From NCBI RefSeq assembly GCF_006968745.1, contig NZ_CP030118.1:6406284-6470283 (forward strand): DNA of 64,000 nucleotides, read 5' to 3'. The number at the start of each line of letters is the position of its first letter. Position 1 is the first letter of the stretch. Positions 44,819-54,269 of this stretch are shown here, in pieces. The position numbers and the translations under genes are program-made. Below the pieces are notes generated by a model, which worked only from the letters and a program-made list of their open reading frames with translations, made no database searches and was not told the DNA's origin. The DNA is from Brasilonema sennae CENA114 (GTDB lineage Bacteria > Cyanobacteriota > Cyanobacteriia > Cyanobacteriales > Nostocaceae).

Positions 44819-47119
44819 CTAATGATGAGAAATAACCGAATGCAAAGTGTTTAGTAACTCCTGTGCTGTATGGGGCTTGGGTAAAAATGCTATTAACTCA
44901 GAGGCTTTATCTAATAGCATCTGTTCGCTTGTTGCTAGTCCACTAACAGCAATTATATGCAGCAGTGGATTCATTTTGTGGAAGGTATTGATAGTCGTGA
45001 TTCCATCCATATCTGGCATGATCATATCGACAATTGCCGCACTAATTTTATCTTTATGCTGAGCATAGAGTGCCACTGCCTCTATACCATCACTGGCAGT
45101 CATTGCAAAGTAATTATTCTTTTCTAAAGAAACTTTTGTAATTTCTCTGATCGCAGGTTCGTCATCTACAACCAAAATCCATTCTCCGTGTCCGGTTGGT
45201 GTATTTTTTCGGTCTTCCGTTAACTGCGTCGCAGCTGTCTTGATTGCTGGCAGGTAAACTTGAAATTTTGTGCCCTTGCCAACGCTACTAGATACAGTCA
45301 TGAACCCAGCATGACCTTTAATAATGCCCATGACAGTTGACAATCCAAGTCCGGTTCCCTTACCAAACTCTTTTGTTGTAAAAAATGGTTCAAAAATTCT
45401 ATCTAAGAGTTCATTAGGGATACCAATTCCTGTGTCATAAACTGTGAGGACAATGTAAGAACCGACTTGAGCATCAAGATGCATTTTGGCAAAGTTTTGA
45501 TCAATGAAAATATTTTTAGCAGAAATTTGCAAAGTTCCGCCATTGATCATCGCATCACGAGCATTGAGACACAAATTCATTAACACTTGATGAATTTGTG
45601 TGCTATCACCACAGAAAGGTAATAAACTTGGCTGAATTTCAGTTTTGACGACTATTGATTTGGGAAAAGTTTGTTCGATAATTTGCGTCATTTCTGAGAT
45701 CAATTCGTTTAATTGAAGTACAGTGCGATTGCCGAAGGCGGCTCCCTTATGTGCATCGCTCGTATACGCCCAGCCAACCGAAGATTGGCTCCCGCAAGGA
45801 AGTTCAGCGCAAGCATTTCCTGCTTCGCCGCCCCTATGGGAGGAAGGCTTTGGATAATCACAACCGACGCGATCGCCGAAGGCGGCTCCCTTATGTGCAT
45901 CGCCCGTAGAGGAGCTGGAGTTTTCCCAATCGCCTTCAGTTCCCCTTGCAAATGACAGCACCTGTTTGACTAAATTTGCGCCGCGTTTGGCATTATTTTC
46001 TACAATGGTTAGCACTTGCCTACTACGCTCATCATCGCAACTTGCTTTGAGCATTGGTACTGACATCAAAATTGGGGACAGCACATTATTTAAATCGTGA
46101 GCAATACCACTTGCGAGAGTACCTATACTCTCCAGGCGCTGATGGCGTAAAAATTGCTTTTCTAATTGTTTTTTCTCTGTGATATCAGTATCAACTACAA
46201 CGATTGATTTGGGTTGAAAATGCTCATCGCGTACTAGTGTCCAACGACTTTCAACAATAATTTTTTTGCCAGATTTCGTGATTGTTTGCAACTCACCTTG
46301 CCATGAGCCAGATTTCAAGACATTTTTATAAATTTCCCAGTATTGCGGCAAGGGTTCGTTAGAGAAAATTTCGTCTGTTTTTTTACCAAGAGTTTCTTCT
46401 GCTTTCCAACCGTAGAGGTTCTCGGCACTTTTATTCCACAGTAAAATTCTACTGCTACTTAAATCACGTACAATAATTGCGTCTGTAACAATATCGACTA
46501 ATACTGCTTGTTCACGAACTTGCTGTTCTGCTAGTGGAGAAACGCCAGTCATTGAGCGCAAAAGTTCTTCTTTCCAAGGCAATTTCTGTTTGGCTTGCTG
46601 ATATTCTGCTTTTATGCTAGCTAGCTGAGTTAAATTTCGGCGTAACTCTAGTTGTCTGATCACTAAACGGCTAATTGCTTTTAGCGACTCCACTTGTTCA
46701 TGGCTGATTTTCCTCGGTACGCGATCAACAACACATACAGTCCCGATCGCATGTCCTTCTGGTGTTACTAAAGGAACTCCAGCATAAAATCTCACATAAG
46801 GGGCAGACGTTACTACGGGATTAGTGGCAAACCGTTCATCACTCAAAGTATCAGGAATGATTAAAATATCACGTTGTTGGATACAAAGGGGACAAAACCC
46901 AATATCCACAGGCATTTCTTCTACATCCAACCCGACTTTAGCTTTGAACCACTGACGGTTAGTATCTATCAAAGTTATTACTGCAATCGGTGTTGCGCAA
47001 GTCTGGGCGGCTAAGAATGCCAAATCGTCAAATGCTTGTTCTGGTGCTGTGTCGAGAATGTCATACTGATGGAGAGCCACAAGCCTTGCTGCTTCATTGT
47101 TAGACAATAAAAGATTCAT
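44819..47119 (-). CDS. hybrid histidine kinase GAF-PAS-HisKA-HATPase-REC with repeat insertion
   Basis: 766 residues from ATG 47119 (GGAAAAG upstream); the frame is open to 47440, but those codons look non-coding. GAF (NNEAARLVALHQYDILDTAPEQAFDDL...), coiled linker, PAS (VDIVTDAIIVRDLSSSRILLWNKSAENLYGW), DHp with SGIAHDLNNVLSPI (H341), HATPase (NLCLNARDAM, VYDTGIGIP, GKGTGLGLSTV) and receiver (WILVVDDEPAIREI...AAIVDMIMPDMDG). It is a clear paralogue of the 38.7-kb kinase. Between DHp and HATPase, after ARGTEGD, 67 extra residues (45728-45928) come from an inserted DNA repeat; the frame is kept. Activity with this insert is uncertain. Confidence 0.9.
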   Translation of the reverse strand: MNLLLSNNEAARLVALHQYDILDTAPEQAFDDLAFLAAQTCATPIAVITLIDTNRQWFKAKVGLDVEEMPVDIGFCPLCIQQRDILIIPDTLSDERFATNPVVTSAPYVRFYAGVPLVTPEGHAIGTVCVVDRVPRKISHEQVESLKAISRLVIRQLELRRNLTQLASIKAEYQQAKQKLPWKEELLRSMTGVSPLAEQQVREQAVLVDIVTDAIIVRDLSSSRILLWNKSAENLYGWKAEETLGKKTDEIFSNEPLPQYWEIYKNVLKSGSWQGELQTITKSGKKIIVESRWTLVRDEHFQPKSIVVVDTDITEKKQLEKQFLRHQRLESIGTLASGIAHDLNNVLSPILMSVPMLKASCDDERSRQVLTIVENNAKRGANLVKQVLSFARGTEGDWENSSSSTGDAHKGAAFGDRVGCDYPKPSSHRGGEAGNACAELPCGSQSSVGWAYTSDAHKGAAFGNRTVLQLNELISEMTQIIEQTFPKSIVVKTEIQPSLLPFCGDSTQIHQVLMNLCLNARDAMINGGTLQISAKNIFIDQNFAKMHLDAQVGSYIVLTVYDTGIGIPNELLDRIFEPFFTTKEFGKGTGLGLSTVMGIIKGHAGFMTVSSSVGKGTKFQVYLPAIKTAATQLTEDRKNTPTGHGEWILVVDDEPAIREITKVSLEKNNYFAMTASDGIEAVALYAQHKDKISAAIVDMIMPDMDGITTINTFHKMNPLLHIIAVSGLATSEQMLLDKASELIAFLPKPHTAQELLNTLHSVISHH
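45728..45928 (-). repeat. 201-bp small mobile repeat inserted in frame in a kinase gene
   Basis: Contains two direct copies of 'gccgaaggcggctcccttatgtgcatcgc' (starting at about 45731 and 45875) and a middle of short palindromes (gccaaccgaagattggct, ccgcccctatgggagg). The junctions read GGCGAT and GGCAAT, whereas the paralogous kinase at this point has the single octamer GGCGATCG. So an HIP1-type site was the target and has been partly duplicated. Such small dispersed repeats are known to invade genes in Nostoc-type genomes. Confidence 0.8.
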
Positions 47120-47715
47120 TATATCTTTTCCTATAATATTGAATGATCGCTTGTCTTGATGTGATATAGGGTTCTCCAGATTCTTCAACAAGTGAAGTTT
47201 AAAGGTGACGGCATGAGTTGAATGTTTACTGTAAGTCGGTTTGAAACTGCCATGTACATTTGCTTTTTTATTTCCAAAAACTAAACATACCTGACTTGAA
47301 AGTAACGAGGCAGGGAGTGAGTGAGTGAGTGAAGGAGAAATATTTTCATCTGTTTTGGTGAGGCTTTGCTTGGCTCGAGTTTCCCGACAGTCGCGCAACT
47401 GACGATCTATGGCGTCAGCCATAGGGTGTACAAAGTTCATGACGGCTACTTATACTACTTGCAACTGGTAGCTTGAACTAGGAACTTACCTTTAGGTAAA
47501 ATCGGTACTTGCTGCACTTGATCGTTCGACGAAGTTACTATCGAATTCTCCATTTGAATCACTTCATTATAGTAATATGCCTAAAGGAGGATGACAAACT
47601 TTTTTATTTTCAGTGATATCACGTAAGGTCAAGCAAATTTACATGAGTGTTGGTATTTTTTATTTAGAATTAAACTTAGAATAATAAATTCCCCATACAT
47701 ATAGAAATTATTCAA
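47120..47715. other. intergenic, kinase upstream region
   Basis: The open frame extending the kinase from 47119 to 47440 has no ribosome site and reads like low-complexity DNA (a 'gtgagtgagtga' run at 47318-47332). 47441-47715 carries the moaE and kinase promoters. No separate gene is seen. Confidence 0.45.
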
Positions 47716-48207
47716 ATGAACTTGGGTCTCGTAGCTTCTGTTACCTCTGCCATTCAGCCCAAAGCTGAAGATAGCTTTGCCATTAGCTTTGCGCCATTGT
47801 CTATTGAAGAGGTTTATGGCAAAGCGGAAACTAGCGCAAATGGCGCTATTGTGGTGATGAGTGGCATGGTTCGTAATCAAACAGATGGTAAAGCTGTGAT
47901 TGCTCTAGAATATCAAGCTTATGAACCGATGGCAATGCGGGTGTTTTATCAAATTGCTGCTGATATTCGTCAAAAATGGTCTATTGTGAACCGTATCGTC
48001 ATTTATCATCGTGTTGGGCGGTTGCGAGTTGGTGAAATCAGCGTTTTAGTTGCTGTGGGTTGTCCTCATCGTTCCGAAGCGTTTGAAGCTTGTCGGTATG
48101 CGATAGATACTCTCAAACACAACGCCCCTATTTGGAAAAAAGAACATTGGGCAGATGGTTCAAGTAGCTGGGTGAGTATTGGCGCTTGTGAAGTTCAAGG
48201 TTGTTAA
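47716..48207 (+). CDS. moaE: molybdopterin synthase catalytic subunit
   Basis: 163 residues. ANGAIVVMSGMVRNQTDGKAVIALEYQAYEPMA, IYHRVGRLRVGEISVLVAVGCPHRSEAFEACRYAIDTLKHNAPIWKKEHWADGSS: the MoaE signature, with the catalytic lysines in IWKKE. MoaE with thiocarboxylated MoaD puts the two dithiolene sulfurs into precursor Z in molybdenum-cofactor synthesis. No moaD is next to it. The first ~25 residues are a mild extension. Confidence 0.93.
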   Translation: MNLGLVASVTSAIQPKAEDSFAISFAPLSIEEVYGKAETSANGAIVVMSGMVRNQTDGKAVIALEYQAYEPMAMRVFYQIAADIRQKWSIVNRIVIYHRVGRLRVGEISVLVAVGCPHRSEAFEACRYAIDTLKHNAPIWKKEHWADGSSSWVSIGACEVQGC

Positions 48208-48376
48208 TCAATAACAATTAACAACAAACGACTAACAACAAACTTAGAAATTATTTGCACTTATTTACAAATTTGGGAGTTATCTATTTCAGTTTGTAAC
48301 TATCTGTTTATTCCAAAAGATTATTCCTTTAGACTGATCTCCTATAGAAATAAAAATTTTTTGGGGATAGAAACGC

Positions 48377-48697
48377 ATGCATTCAATAAATTTAGTTTCT
48401 CATGATTCCTTTGTGCTTCTGTCTTTCGTAGCTTGTATTACTGGTCTATTGTTACTATGGGAACGCAAGCAGCAAAAGGATGAAGTGGAAGAAACAGAGA
48501 AGATTCTGTTTAGGATGAGCTTTTCCTACTGGCTAGTTTACTGTGTTGCTTTCGCTATCCAAAAAATAGTTTTACCTGATTGGGAAACTGTAGTCATGAG
48601 TTTAAGGATAACGACTGCACTGTCATATTTCTTAACATTTTCTTGCGTTGTCAGTCTGCCACTACATAAATTTGCAATGCGTCGTGTTCAGGAATAG
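48377..48697 (+). CDS. small hypothetical membrane protein
   Basis: 106 residues with three hydrophobic stretches: SFVLLSFVACITGLLLLW (~10-28), FSYWLVYCVAFAIQKIV (~50-66) and ITTALSYFLTFSCVVSLPL (~76-95), joined by charged loops (ERKQQKDEVEETEK). No recognised family. The open frame has ordinary codon use and a clean start, so I take it as a real gene, but without an assigned role. Confidence 0.55.
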   Translation: MHSINLVSHDSFVLLSFVACITGLLLLWERKQQKDEVEETEKILFRMSFSYWLVYCVAFAIQKIVLPDWETVVMSLRITTALSYFLTFSCVVSLPLHKFAMRRVQE

Positions 48698-48742
48698 TCA
48701 TTAGTAGAACTAACCATTGGACTTTGGACAAAAGGCTAGAAA

Positions 48743-49036
48743 TTACTTTTTCATCGCAAAGGCGATCGCCTCCTCAAGTTGATTTTGATCCAAAGTCGTC
48801 ACAATAAACACCTCTTGCACTGTTTTGCCGTGGCGTGCGATCGCCTTAAACCCACCGCGAATTGGTACAGAAACTCGCAATTGTAAATGAGGGCTATGAC
48901 CTTTGACTCGCCCAATTTGTCCCGGTGTCACGGTTTGAATCCCATCCTGGCGTATGAGACGTTCTAGGATTGGGATAAGACCACTAATGTGGGTTGAGTG
49001 ATTCCAAACAAGTCTGCCCTCAGTGGGTTTTGCCAT
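48743..49036 (-). CDS. DUF2103 family protein
   Basis: 97 residues. GRLVWNHSTHISGLIPILERLIRQDGIQTVTPGQIGRVKGHSPHLQLRVSVPIRGGFKAIARHGKTVQEVFIVTT: the conserved cyanobacterial family of unknown function with several His (HSTH, HSPHL, RHGK) that could bind metal or nucleic acid. It ends where a HIP1-rich stretch begins. Only 12 bp separate its start from the clpS stop, so the two are co-transcribed. Confidence 0.82.
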   Translation of the reverse strand: MAKPTEGRLVWNHSTHISGLIPILERLIRQDGIQTVTPGQIGRVKGHSPHLQLRVSVPIRGGFKAIARHGKTVQEVFIVTTLDQNQLEEAIAFAMKK

Positions 49037-49048
49037 TTTCTTACAGTA

Positions 49049-49342
49049 TTATGCGGCTTCAAGGGGAGCCATCGTCAAACCAGCCCGAGAAAGCTGCTGA
49101 TGATAGAATTCAGCAGGTTCTTGGGGACCTGTCCAGACAATTGCTTGACCTTCGTTATGCACTTGGTTTGTCAGTTTCCAAGCGCGATCGCTAGTCATAC
49201 CCGGAATATACTTTACCAAACAATCGTGAACGTGCTGGAAAGTATTAAAATCATCATCCAATACAATCACTTTATAATTTGGATATGGCTTACGGGTCAC
49301 TTGACTAGACCGTTCAGGAGCTTTAGTTGGTGCTGTTGCCAT
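49049..49342 (-). CDS. clpS: ATP-dependent Clp protease adaptor ClpS
   Basis: 97 residues from ATG 49342 (MATAPTKAPERSSQV), the usual cyanobacterial start; the frame is open to 49402. YKVIVLDDDFNTFQHVHDCLVKYIPGMTSDRAWKLTNQVHNEGQAIVWTGPQEPAEFYHQQLSRAGLTMAPLE carries the ClpS core. Note VLDDDFNTF where most family members have LNDD-x-NT. The adaptor delivers N-degron substrates to ClpC/ClpA. Confidence 0.93.
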   Translation of the reverse strand: MATAPTKAPERSSQVTRKPYPNYKVIVLDDDFNTFQHVHDCLVKYIPGMTSDRAWKLTNQVHNEGQAIVWTGPQEPAEFYHQQLSRAGLTMAPLEAA

Positions 49343-49681
49343 CCCGTAAACAGCGGCTGTTAGTCTTGTAACCATAGTACACCTAGCCAAGAAGCTTAAC
49401 AAAACTAAACTACAATTAACTAGTGTAGTCCATAGTCAATAGTCTAATAACCGAAGAAAGAACTCAGAACGGGCTAGCCCCTAAGAGGGGCGCTACGCAA
49501 ACGCCCCGCTACGCTAACAGAACTCAGTAGTCAGAATAGGAATAAGGAAAGGGATACTAGCACCATTATTCATTTATGGAAAGAAGAAAAAGAGTTGTGA
49601 CTCTATGGCTGACGCCACGCCTTACAGGATGTTTTCTGAGTTCTGCGTTCTGACAACTGAGTTCTTTTCAAAAATGACTAA
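49343..49681. other. intergenic with short repeat
   Basis: 339 bp without a gene. 49470-49520 ('gcccctaagaggggcgctacgcaaacgccccgctacgc') is a palindromic spacer repeat between two partial copies of 'cagaactcag'. Confidence 0.5.
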
Positions 49682-51814
49682 TTACTTCCAATCATCCCAA
49701 TTTTGGTTAAAAATCGAGGTATCCGGGAAGGCAGTGGGGTTACCATTTTTCTCCAACAGCTGTTTGAGGAGTTGTAATCGCGGTTCTGGTAAGGGCAATT
49801 TATCTACGAGTTGGTAGGGTGCGATGCCATTTTTCAGGGCAAAAGCTGCTGTCGTGCCCGCTGCTGCACCTGCAGACCATTCAAAAGAGTGTACCCTGTA
49901 TGCTGCTGCTGCGATGTGACTGGTTGCAATGCTTTTACCACCGACGAGTAAATTGTCGATTTTTTGAGGAATCATCGCCCTGAGTGCAATTTGGAAAGGA
50001 TAAGCTTGCCCAGCACCACGTCTTTCACCGGCACGATCTGTATTTCCGGGCGCTTCTGGAGGGCTTTTGGTCATGCAAGGATGGAAGTCTATAGCGTAGT
50101 GACCGATACCCACAGCATCAGGGAAAATAGTGGAACGAGTTCGCCGCGCTACCTTATCCGGACTGATCTGCCCTGAAAGAACGGATGCTGCTTCCAAACC
50201 TCCTAATGCGGCTTTTAGGCGGCGATACATATCTGGTGGTAGTGTTTTGCGGTAATACTCGTCATTGTAGTTGCGACGAGAGATATCAATTTCCCAAATA
50301 GAAAAGCCTTCGGGTTGTCCCCAGCTAGGGCGTCCAATAATACGTCGTCCTTCTCGCATATATGGATGTTTTGACAAGCCATGCGCTGTCCCCATTGGGG
50401 AATCTAACCCCGATAAAAAGCGGTTATTTGGTTGTGGCTGCTTGACACCATTGCCCAATTGAGAATCTGTATCCCCGGCGGTCAACCAGTAATAGTATCC
50501 CAGAGAGATTTCCTCAGCTTTGCGTAAAGATTCTGTTCGCAGTCCACCCATCCAACCTCCTGGCTTCAGTTGCCCACTCGCTTGTAACTGTTGACGAGTG
50601 TAAATGAGGTTATCAGCAGAGGTTCCGGGACGGTAATCATTGCCCCAAGTCCAGTTTTGCATTGAGATGTCCCCTGGGGCGGGAGCGTTAAACTTGACAC
50701 CACCAAATTCCATTGGTTGTCCTTTCGTGGGACTCCAAATGCGACGGTAGGTGAAAACCAAGGGAAAACTTGCTAAGCGCTTCAATTCATAACTATAATA
50801 TGGAGAGTATTCTGGATAAAATGCGGGCATTGTTTGCGGTTGCGGGTCTTTGGTCGCCTCCATTGCAAAGGTGTAGGTAAAGCCCTGAGTACAAAAAGGA
50901 TCATTTTGAGGACTGGAAGAAGAAGGTTCCAAATAAGAACGAGCATCAATTCCTAGTCTGTAAGGAACGTCAGCAAGAGCGATAATTTCGCCAGTTTCTG
51001 AAGTGTCTACAACATACCAGTTAGGGGCGTTACTTCCAGCTTTACTTTTGGTTTGCTTGGGGGCGAGGCGAACAATAGTTTTGCTAAAGCGGGATGAGTT
51101 TTGGTAGGTATAAGTGTCTTCGATGGTTTGAGATAATGGAGTTGTGTTTAGGGGTGGTGCACCTTGAACTGGTTGATGTTGGATGGCGATCGCACTACTA
51201 ATGAGCTTCCCGTCGCTACTATATTCCAATTCCTTAATCACCGTGTTCGGGAACCATTGCAACTTTCCTTTGCCTTTTTTTTCAGCATCTTTGAGCATTG
51301 AAGTCAAAATTTCATGACCATCGCGCGGCAGAAAACACGAGTCACTGACCCAACAGTTACCAGGGTTAATATTACCACGGTATTTACTCTCAATACGCTT
51401 TCGCAGTTCTAAGTAACCGCGAGAGTAGAAGAGTTTGCGACGCTGAGTTGGTCGTTCATCAAGTGCAGCAGTTCCTTGCGAGGAGATTTGTCCTCCCAAC
51501 CAATCAGTAATTTCGGTCAGGCATACCGTTTGCCCTGCCAGTATTGCCTCATAAGCTGTAGCGACACCAGACAGTCCTCCACCTACAACAAGGATGTCAC
51601 AGTTGACTGTTTTGTCTGGTGTTTTGGGTGGTGCAGCAACGACAGCGTATGGTGCGAGAAAAGAGAAAAAAGTCAGTATAGATAGCAATCGCTTGATTCT
51701 TAACAAGATCCGTTCAACTCCTAAATCACCTTTTACAGCATTCTTCCCAAATTTCCTGGCGACTTTTTTTCTGCGACCAGACAAATTAAACAAATGCATT
51801 TGCCTTAAGTGCAT
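49682..51814 (-). CDS. exported FAD-dependent oxidoreductase (FAD_oxidored type)
   Basis: About 710 residues from ATG 51814 (other ATG at 51799). The N-terminus is basic and then hydrophobic (RLLSILTFFSFLAPYAVVAAPP), a signal peptide with an A-x-A site. The FAD Rossmann motif CDILVVGGGLSGVATAYEAILAGQTVCLTE follows at once, then TDWLGGQISSQG. Near the C-terminus NLLVGGKSIATSHIAAAAYRVHSFEWSAGAAAGTTAAFAL is the second FAD-contact region. Such periplasmic FAD proteins are common in cyanobacteria; the substrate is unknown. Confidence 0.87.
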   Translation of the reverse strand: MHLRQMHLFNLSGRRKKVARKFGKNAVKGDLGVERILLRIKRLLSILTFFSFLAPYAVVAAPPKTPDKTVNCDILVVGGGLSGVATAYEAILAGQTVCLTEITDWLGGQISSQGTAALDERPTQRRKLFYSRGYLELRKRIESKYRGNINPGNCWVSDSCFLPRDGHEILTSMLKDAEKKGKGKLQWFPNTVIKELEYSSDGKLISSAIAIQHQPVQGAPPLNTTPLSQTIEDTYTYQNSSRFSKTIVRLAPKQTKSKAGSNAPNWYVVDTSETGEIIALADVPYRLGIDARSYLEPSSSSPQNDPFCTQGFTYTFAMEATKDPQPQTMPAFYPEYSPYYSYELKRLASFPLVFTYRRIWSPTKGQPMEFGGVKFNAPAPGDISMQNWTWGNDYRPGTSADNLIYTRQQLQASGQLKPGGWMGGLRTESLRKAEEISLGYYYWLTAGDTDSQLGNGVKQPQPNNRFLSGLDSPMGTAHGLSKHPYMREGRRIIGRPSWGQPEGFSIWEIDISRRNYNDEYYRKTLPPDMYRRLKAALGGLEAASVLSGQISPDKVARRTRSTIFPDAVGIGHYAIDFHPCMTKSPPEAPGNTDRAGERRGAGQAYPFQIALRAMIPQKIDNLLVGGKSIATSHIAAAAYRVHSFEWSAGAAAGTTAAFALKNGIAPYQLVDKLPLPEPRLQLLKQLLEKNGNPTAFPDTSIFNQNWDDWK

Positions 51815-51897
51815 AAAAATCAAAAGTCACCCATATGAAATATCAGAAGCGATTTCAATAACTTTTGCCACACAAACAAAAAAGGGAAACTGAAACA

Positions 51898-51972
51898 ATG
51901 AACACCAAGATTTTACTTGAACAATGTAAGACAACTAATTTATCACAGAGTAAGCGCTTCACCACCCTCTGA
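51898..51972 (+). CDS. possible 24-aa small protein or small RNA unit
   Basis: Divergent from the FAD oxidoreductase, a tiny frame (ATG 51898, stop TGA 51970-51972) is preceded by AAAGGGAAA and followed within 30 bp by a strong intrinsic terminator. That geometry marks a short transcript of about 130-200 nt. The peptide MNTKILLEQC... has no recognisable feature, so the RNA itself may be the product. Confidence 0.3.
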   Translation: MNTKILLEQCKTTNLSQSKRFTTL

Positions 51973-51999
51973 GCTAGACCATTTGTGTTGTGTTGTTGT

Positions 52000-52029
52000 G
52001 CCCGCTTTTAGCGGGCTTTTTTTTTATAA
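52000..52029 (+). terminator. intrinsic terminator
   Basis: GCCCGC-TTTTA-GCGGGC followed by nine T. The only plus-strand unit before it is the short transcript candidate at 51898. Confidence 0.88.
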
Positions 52030-52349
52030 AGGGAACGCTTAACAGTGGTAACTGGTAACTGATCAGATAATCATCAGCAAGCAAATAAACTCACGCTGAT
52101 TACTCATACCAATTCTGGAGTAAACTTGCACTAAATACTTACCTCTTCCACCCTTGGCGTTCTTGGCGACGCCAGTCGCCTAGGTCGGGAAACCCTCACA
52201 ACGACCACGCTCAGTGCACAGCCTGCAGCGCTGGCTCGTCTTCGCGGTTCGTTTCATAAATATTAAGTGCATCTATGGCTACGCCACGCAAGCTATCATC
52301 GAGAATTAGTATCATATATCACGTATTGGAAAAACGCGGTAGATGACAA
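52030..52349. repeat. intergenic mosaic repeat
   Basis: About 52150-52275 carries 'cttggcgttcttggcgacgccagtcgcctaggtcgggaaaccctcac', 'gcacagcctgcagcgctgg' and 'atctatggctacgccacgc', the same palindromic units as in spacers near 1050, 16400, 57430 and 59250. No gene. Confidence 0.6.
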
Positions 52350-53807
52350 CTACTGAATTTCTCTAAAGGATACGCGGGCTGTTGGTGCTTTAGGATCTTT
52401 ACTTGCGAAAGCGCAGTATGCGCTTGGATTCGCTTTTCCATAATCCCTGAGGAAGCTTAAACAACTAGAGCGATCGCTAAAAGTCGTTACATACACAACA
52501 AATAAATGCCTGTCAACCAGATTTGGATAATCTGGTATCCAAAACACATCTGTTTGAGAATAACCTGCTCCCTGCAAAGTTTTCGTTTGCTTAACAGCAC
52601 TTTGTAAATTTGGGAAGGTAGAGTCTGCTATAAAATGAAATGAACTAGGCAAAGCACCAGTCATTAGTTGTTTATGCACCATTTGAGAACTGGGGTTTCC
52701 AGAAGGAGATAACCTAAAAGAGGCATCTGGTCTTTGTGGTTTTGTGATTAACCCAGAGGATGTTTCTTTCTTATACGCTGTTGGTTGGCGAAAGTTTGTT
52801 AACAAAAGACCAATAATTATGGATGTACCGAATAATGCACCTATCATAAAAACGCTGCCAATAAATATGCTGTTCTGTCTTTTGTTTTCAGCGGCAGGCC
52901 TTAGAGTTGTAGGAAGAGTCTGGGCTGGTGGTTGAGTACGTTTAGCTACCTGCCCAAATGCCAGAGAACTTGCTATACTCTGTAGAGCATATATCATTGC
53001 TCTAGCGCTGGGATAGCGTTCTTTAATATTGTTCCGAATTGCTTTATCTAGGACTGCTGCTAAACTTGCACTGACTCCATCGCGCTGCCAGATACTCTCC
53101 CCAGTGTATAAGTCTGTTGTCATTTGTTGCGGCAATTGTCCTGTGAGCAAATAAATAGCTGTTAATCCTAAACTATATAGATCACTAGCAAAAACTGGAC
53201 GCCCTGCTGCTTGTTCATTAGGCATGAACCCCGCTGTACCAACAATAATTGAACTGCTGATAGATCCTTGAGAATTCACCACTGTTCCCATCGTTTCTCG
53301 CACTGCACCAAAATCAATTAATACTGGTTTGTGATCTGATGAGCGCAAAATAATGTTATCTGGTTTAATATCGCGATGAATCAGACCTTTGTCATGCACA
53401 TATTCCAGCACATCTAACAAACTGATCAAAATCGAGACAACCTCAGTTTCGCTTAAACATCCACTTTGTTGGACTTTCTCAAAGAGGGTTTGTCCGTCGA
53501 TCCATTCTTGTACTAAATAGAATTGTCCAAACTTTTGAAAGTAAGCGTACAGACTGGGAATTTGATGACTAGTTGCTCCGAGATCCTCTAAAGTGATAGC
53601 TTCCCGTCGAAATCGCTTTTGTATCTGTTCTTGAATCAGAGAACTCTCGTTCACTGGTTTGAGTTGTTTAATTACACAACGGCGTGCCGAGGGCATTTGG
53701 GTGTCTTCTGCTAAGAACGTGTCGCAAAACCCACCAGATCCAAGTACACTGATGATGTGATAACGCTCACTCAGTAATGCTGGTATCGTTCTTTTTTCTT
53801 GATTCAT
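52350..53807 (-). CDS. membrane Ser/Thr protein kinase
   Basis: 485 residues. Kinase domain ~10-275: VLGSGGFCDTFLAED, CVIKQLKP (VAIK-type Lys), LIHRDIKPDNIILR and PVLIDFGAVRE, with the full canonical HRDIKPDN unlike the two kinases near the left edge. A linker and a membrane helix (SIFIGSVFMIGALFGTSIIIGLLL, ~310-333) follow. The C-terminal ~110 residues are a small outer domain with two Cys (SCLSFL, AYCAF) and a sequence like SPOR-type modules (VKQTKTLQGAGYSQTDVFWIPDY). Signal and target unknown. Confidence 0.88.
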   Translation of the reverse strand: MNQEKRTIPALLSERYHIISVLGSGGFCDTFLAEDTQMPSARRCVIKQLKPVNESSLIQEQIQKRFRREAITLEDLGATSHQIPSLYAYFQKFGQFYLVQEWIDGQTLFEKVQQSGCLSETEVVSILISLLDVLEYVHDKGLIHRDIKPDNIILRSSDHKPVLIDFGAVRETMGTVVNSQGSISSSIIVGTAGFMPNEQAAGRPVFASDLYSLGLTAIYLLTGQLPQQMTTDLYTGESIWQRDGVSASLAAVLDKAIRNNIKERYPSARAMIYALQSIASSLAFGQVAKRTQPPAQTLPTTLRPAAENKRQNSIFIGSVFMIGALFGTSIIIGLLLTNFRQPTAYKKETSSGLITKPQRPDASFRLSPSGNPSSQMVHKQLMTGALPSSFHFIADSTFPNLQSAVKQTKTLQGAGYSQTDVFWIPDYPNLVDRHLFVVYVTTFSDRSSCLSFLRDYGKANPSAYCAFASKDPKAPTARVSFREIQ

Positions 53808-54269
53808 ATTAATTTTTGTGTTTTCTAAATAATTGACAAGATAAAATCATAATTTTTACAAATCCAGTGTACCTTTTCGGATTTTTGTCAATGATGTTAA
53901 TAGAATTTTCATAGAAAGTTGTCAATAGCAGAATATTACAGTAATTTCTACTTTGAGAAACAATTAAATTTTATATCAACTCAAGATTTTAAATTCAAAA
54001 TAAGTTCTTTTAAATACTCTCTACAGAGAATATTTGGATAAGAAAATTATGAAAAAAGCGAAACTCAGAAAAATTTATATATATCGAGCCAAATTAGTTT
54101 ATTTTCAAGTAATTTAAGTCAATTATAACGCTTCTTTATGAGTCAGCAAACATTATCTAAAAAAAGTGCCAAAATAGTGATGCTTTTAGTGGTATTGAAC
54201 GCCTAATCAATATGCATCAAACCACGAAGAAATCAAATTTCATCGATCATATAGCTTGAGGTTAAGCTG
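53808..54269. other. intergenic, divergent promoters
   Basis: 462 bp, strongly AT-rich, with no open frame of interest. It separates the kinase from the MHYT transducer, transcribed away from each other. Confidence 0.5.

Noticed and set aside
47120..47440. Longer start of the 44.8-kb kinase
   Set aside because: The added ~107 residues are low complexity, without a ribosome site, and include a gtgagtgagtga run; the GAF domain begins right after ATG 47119.
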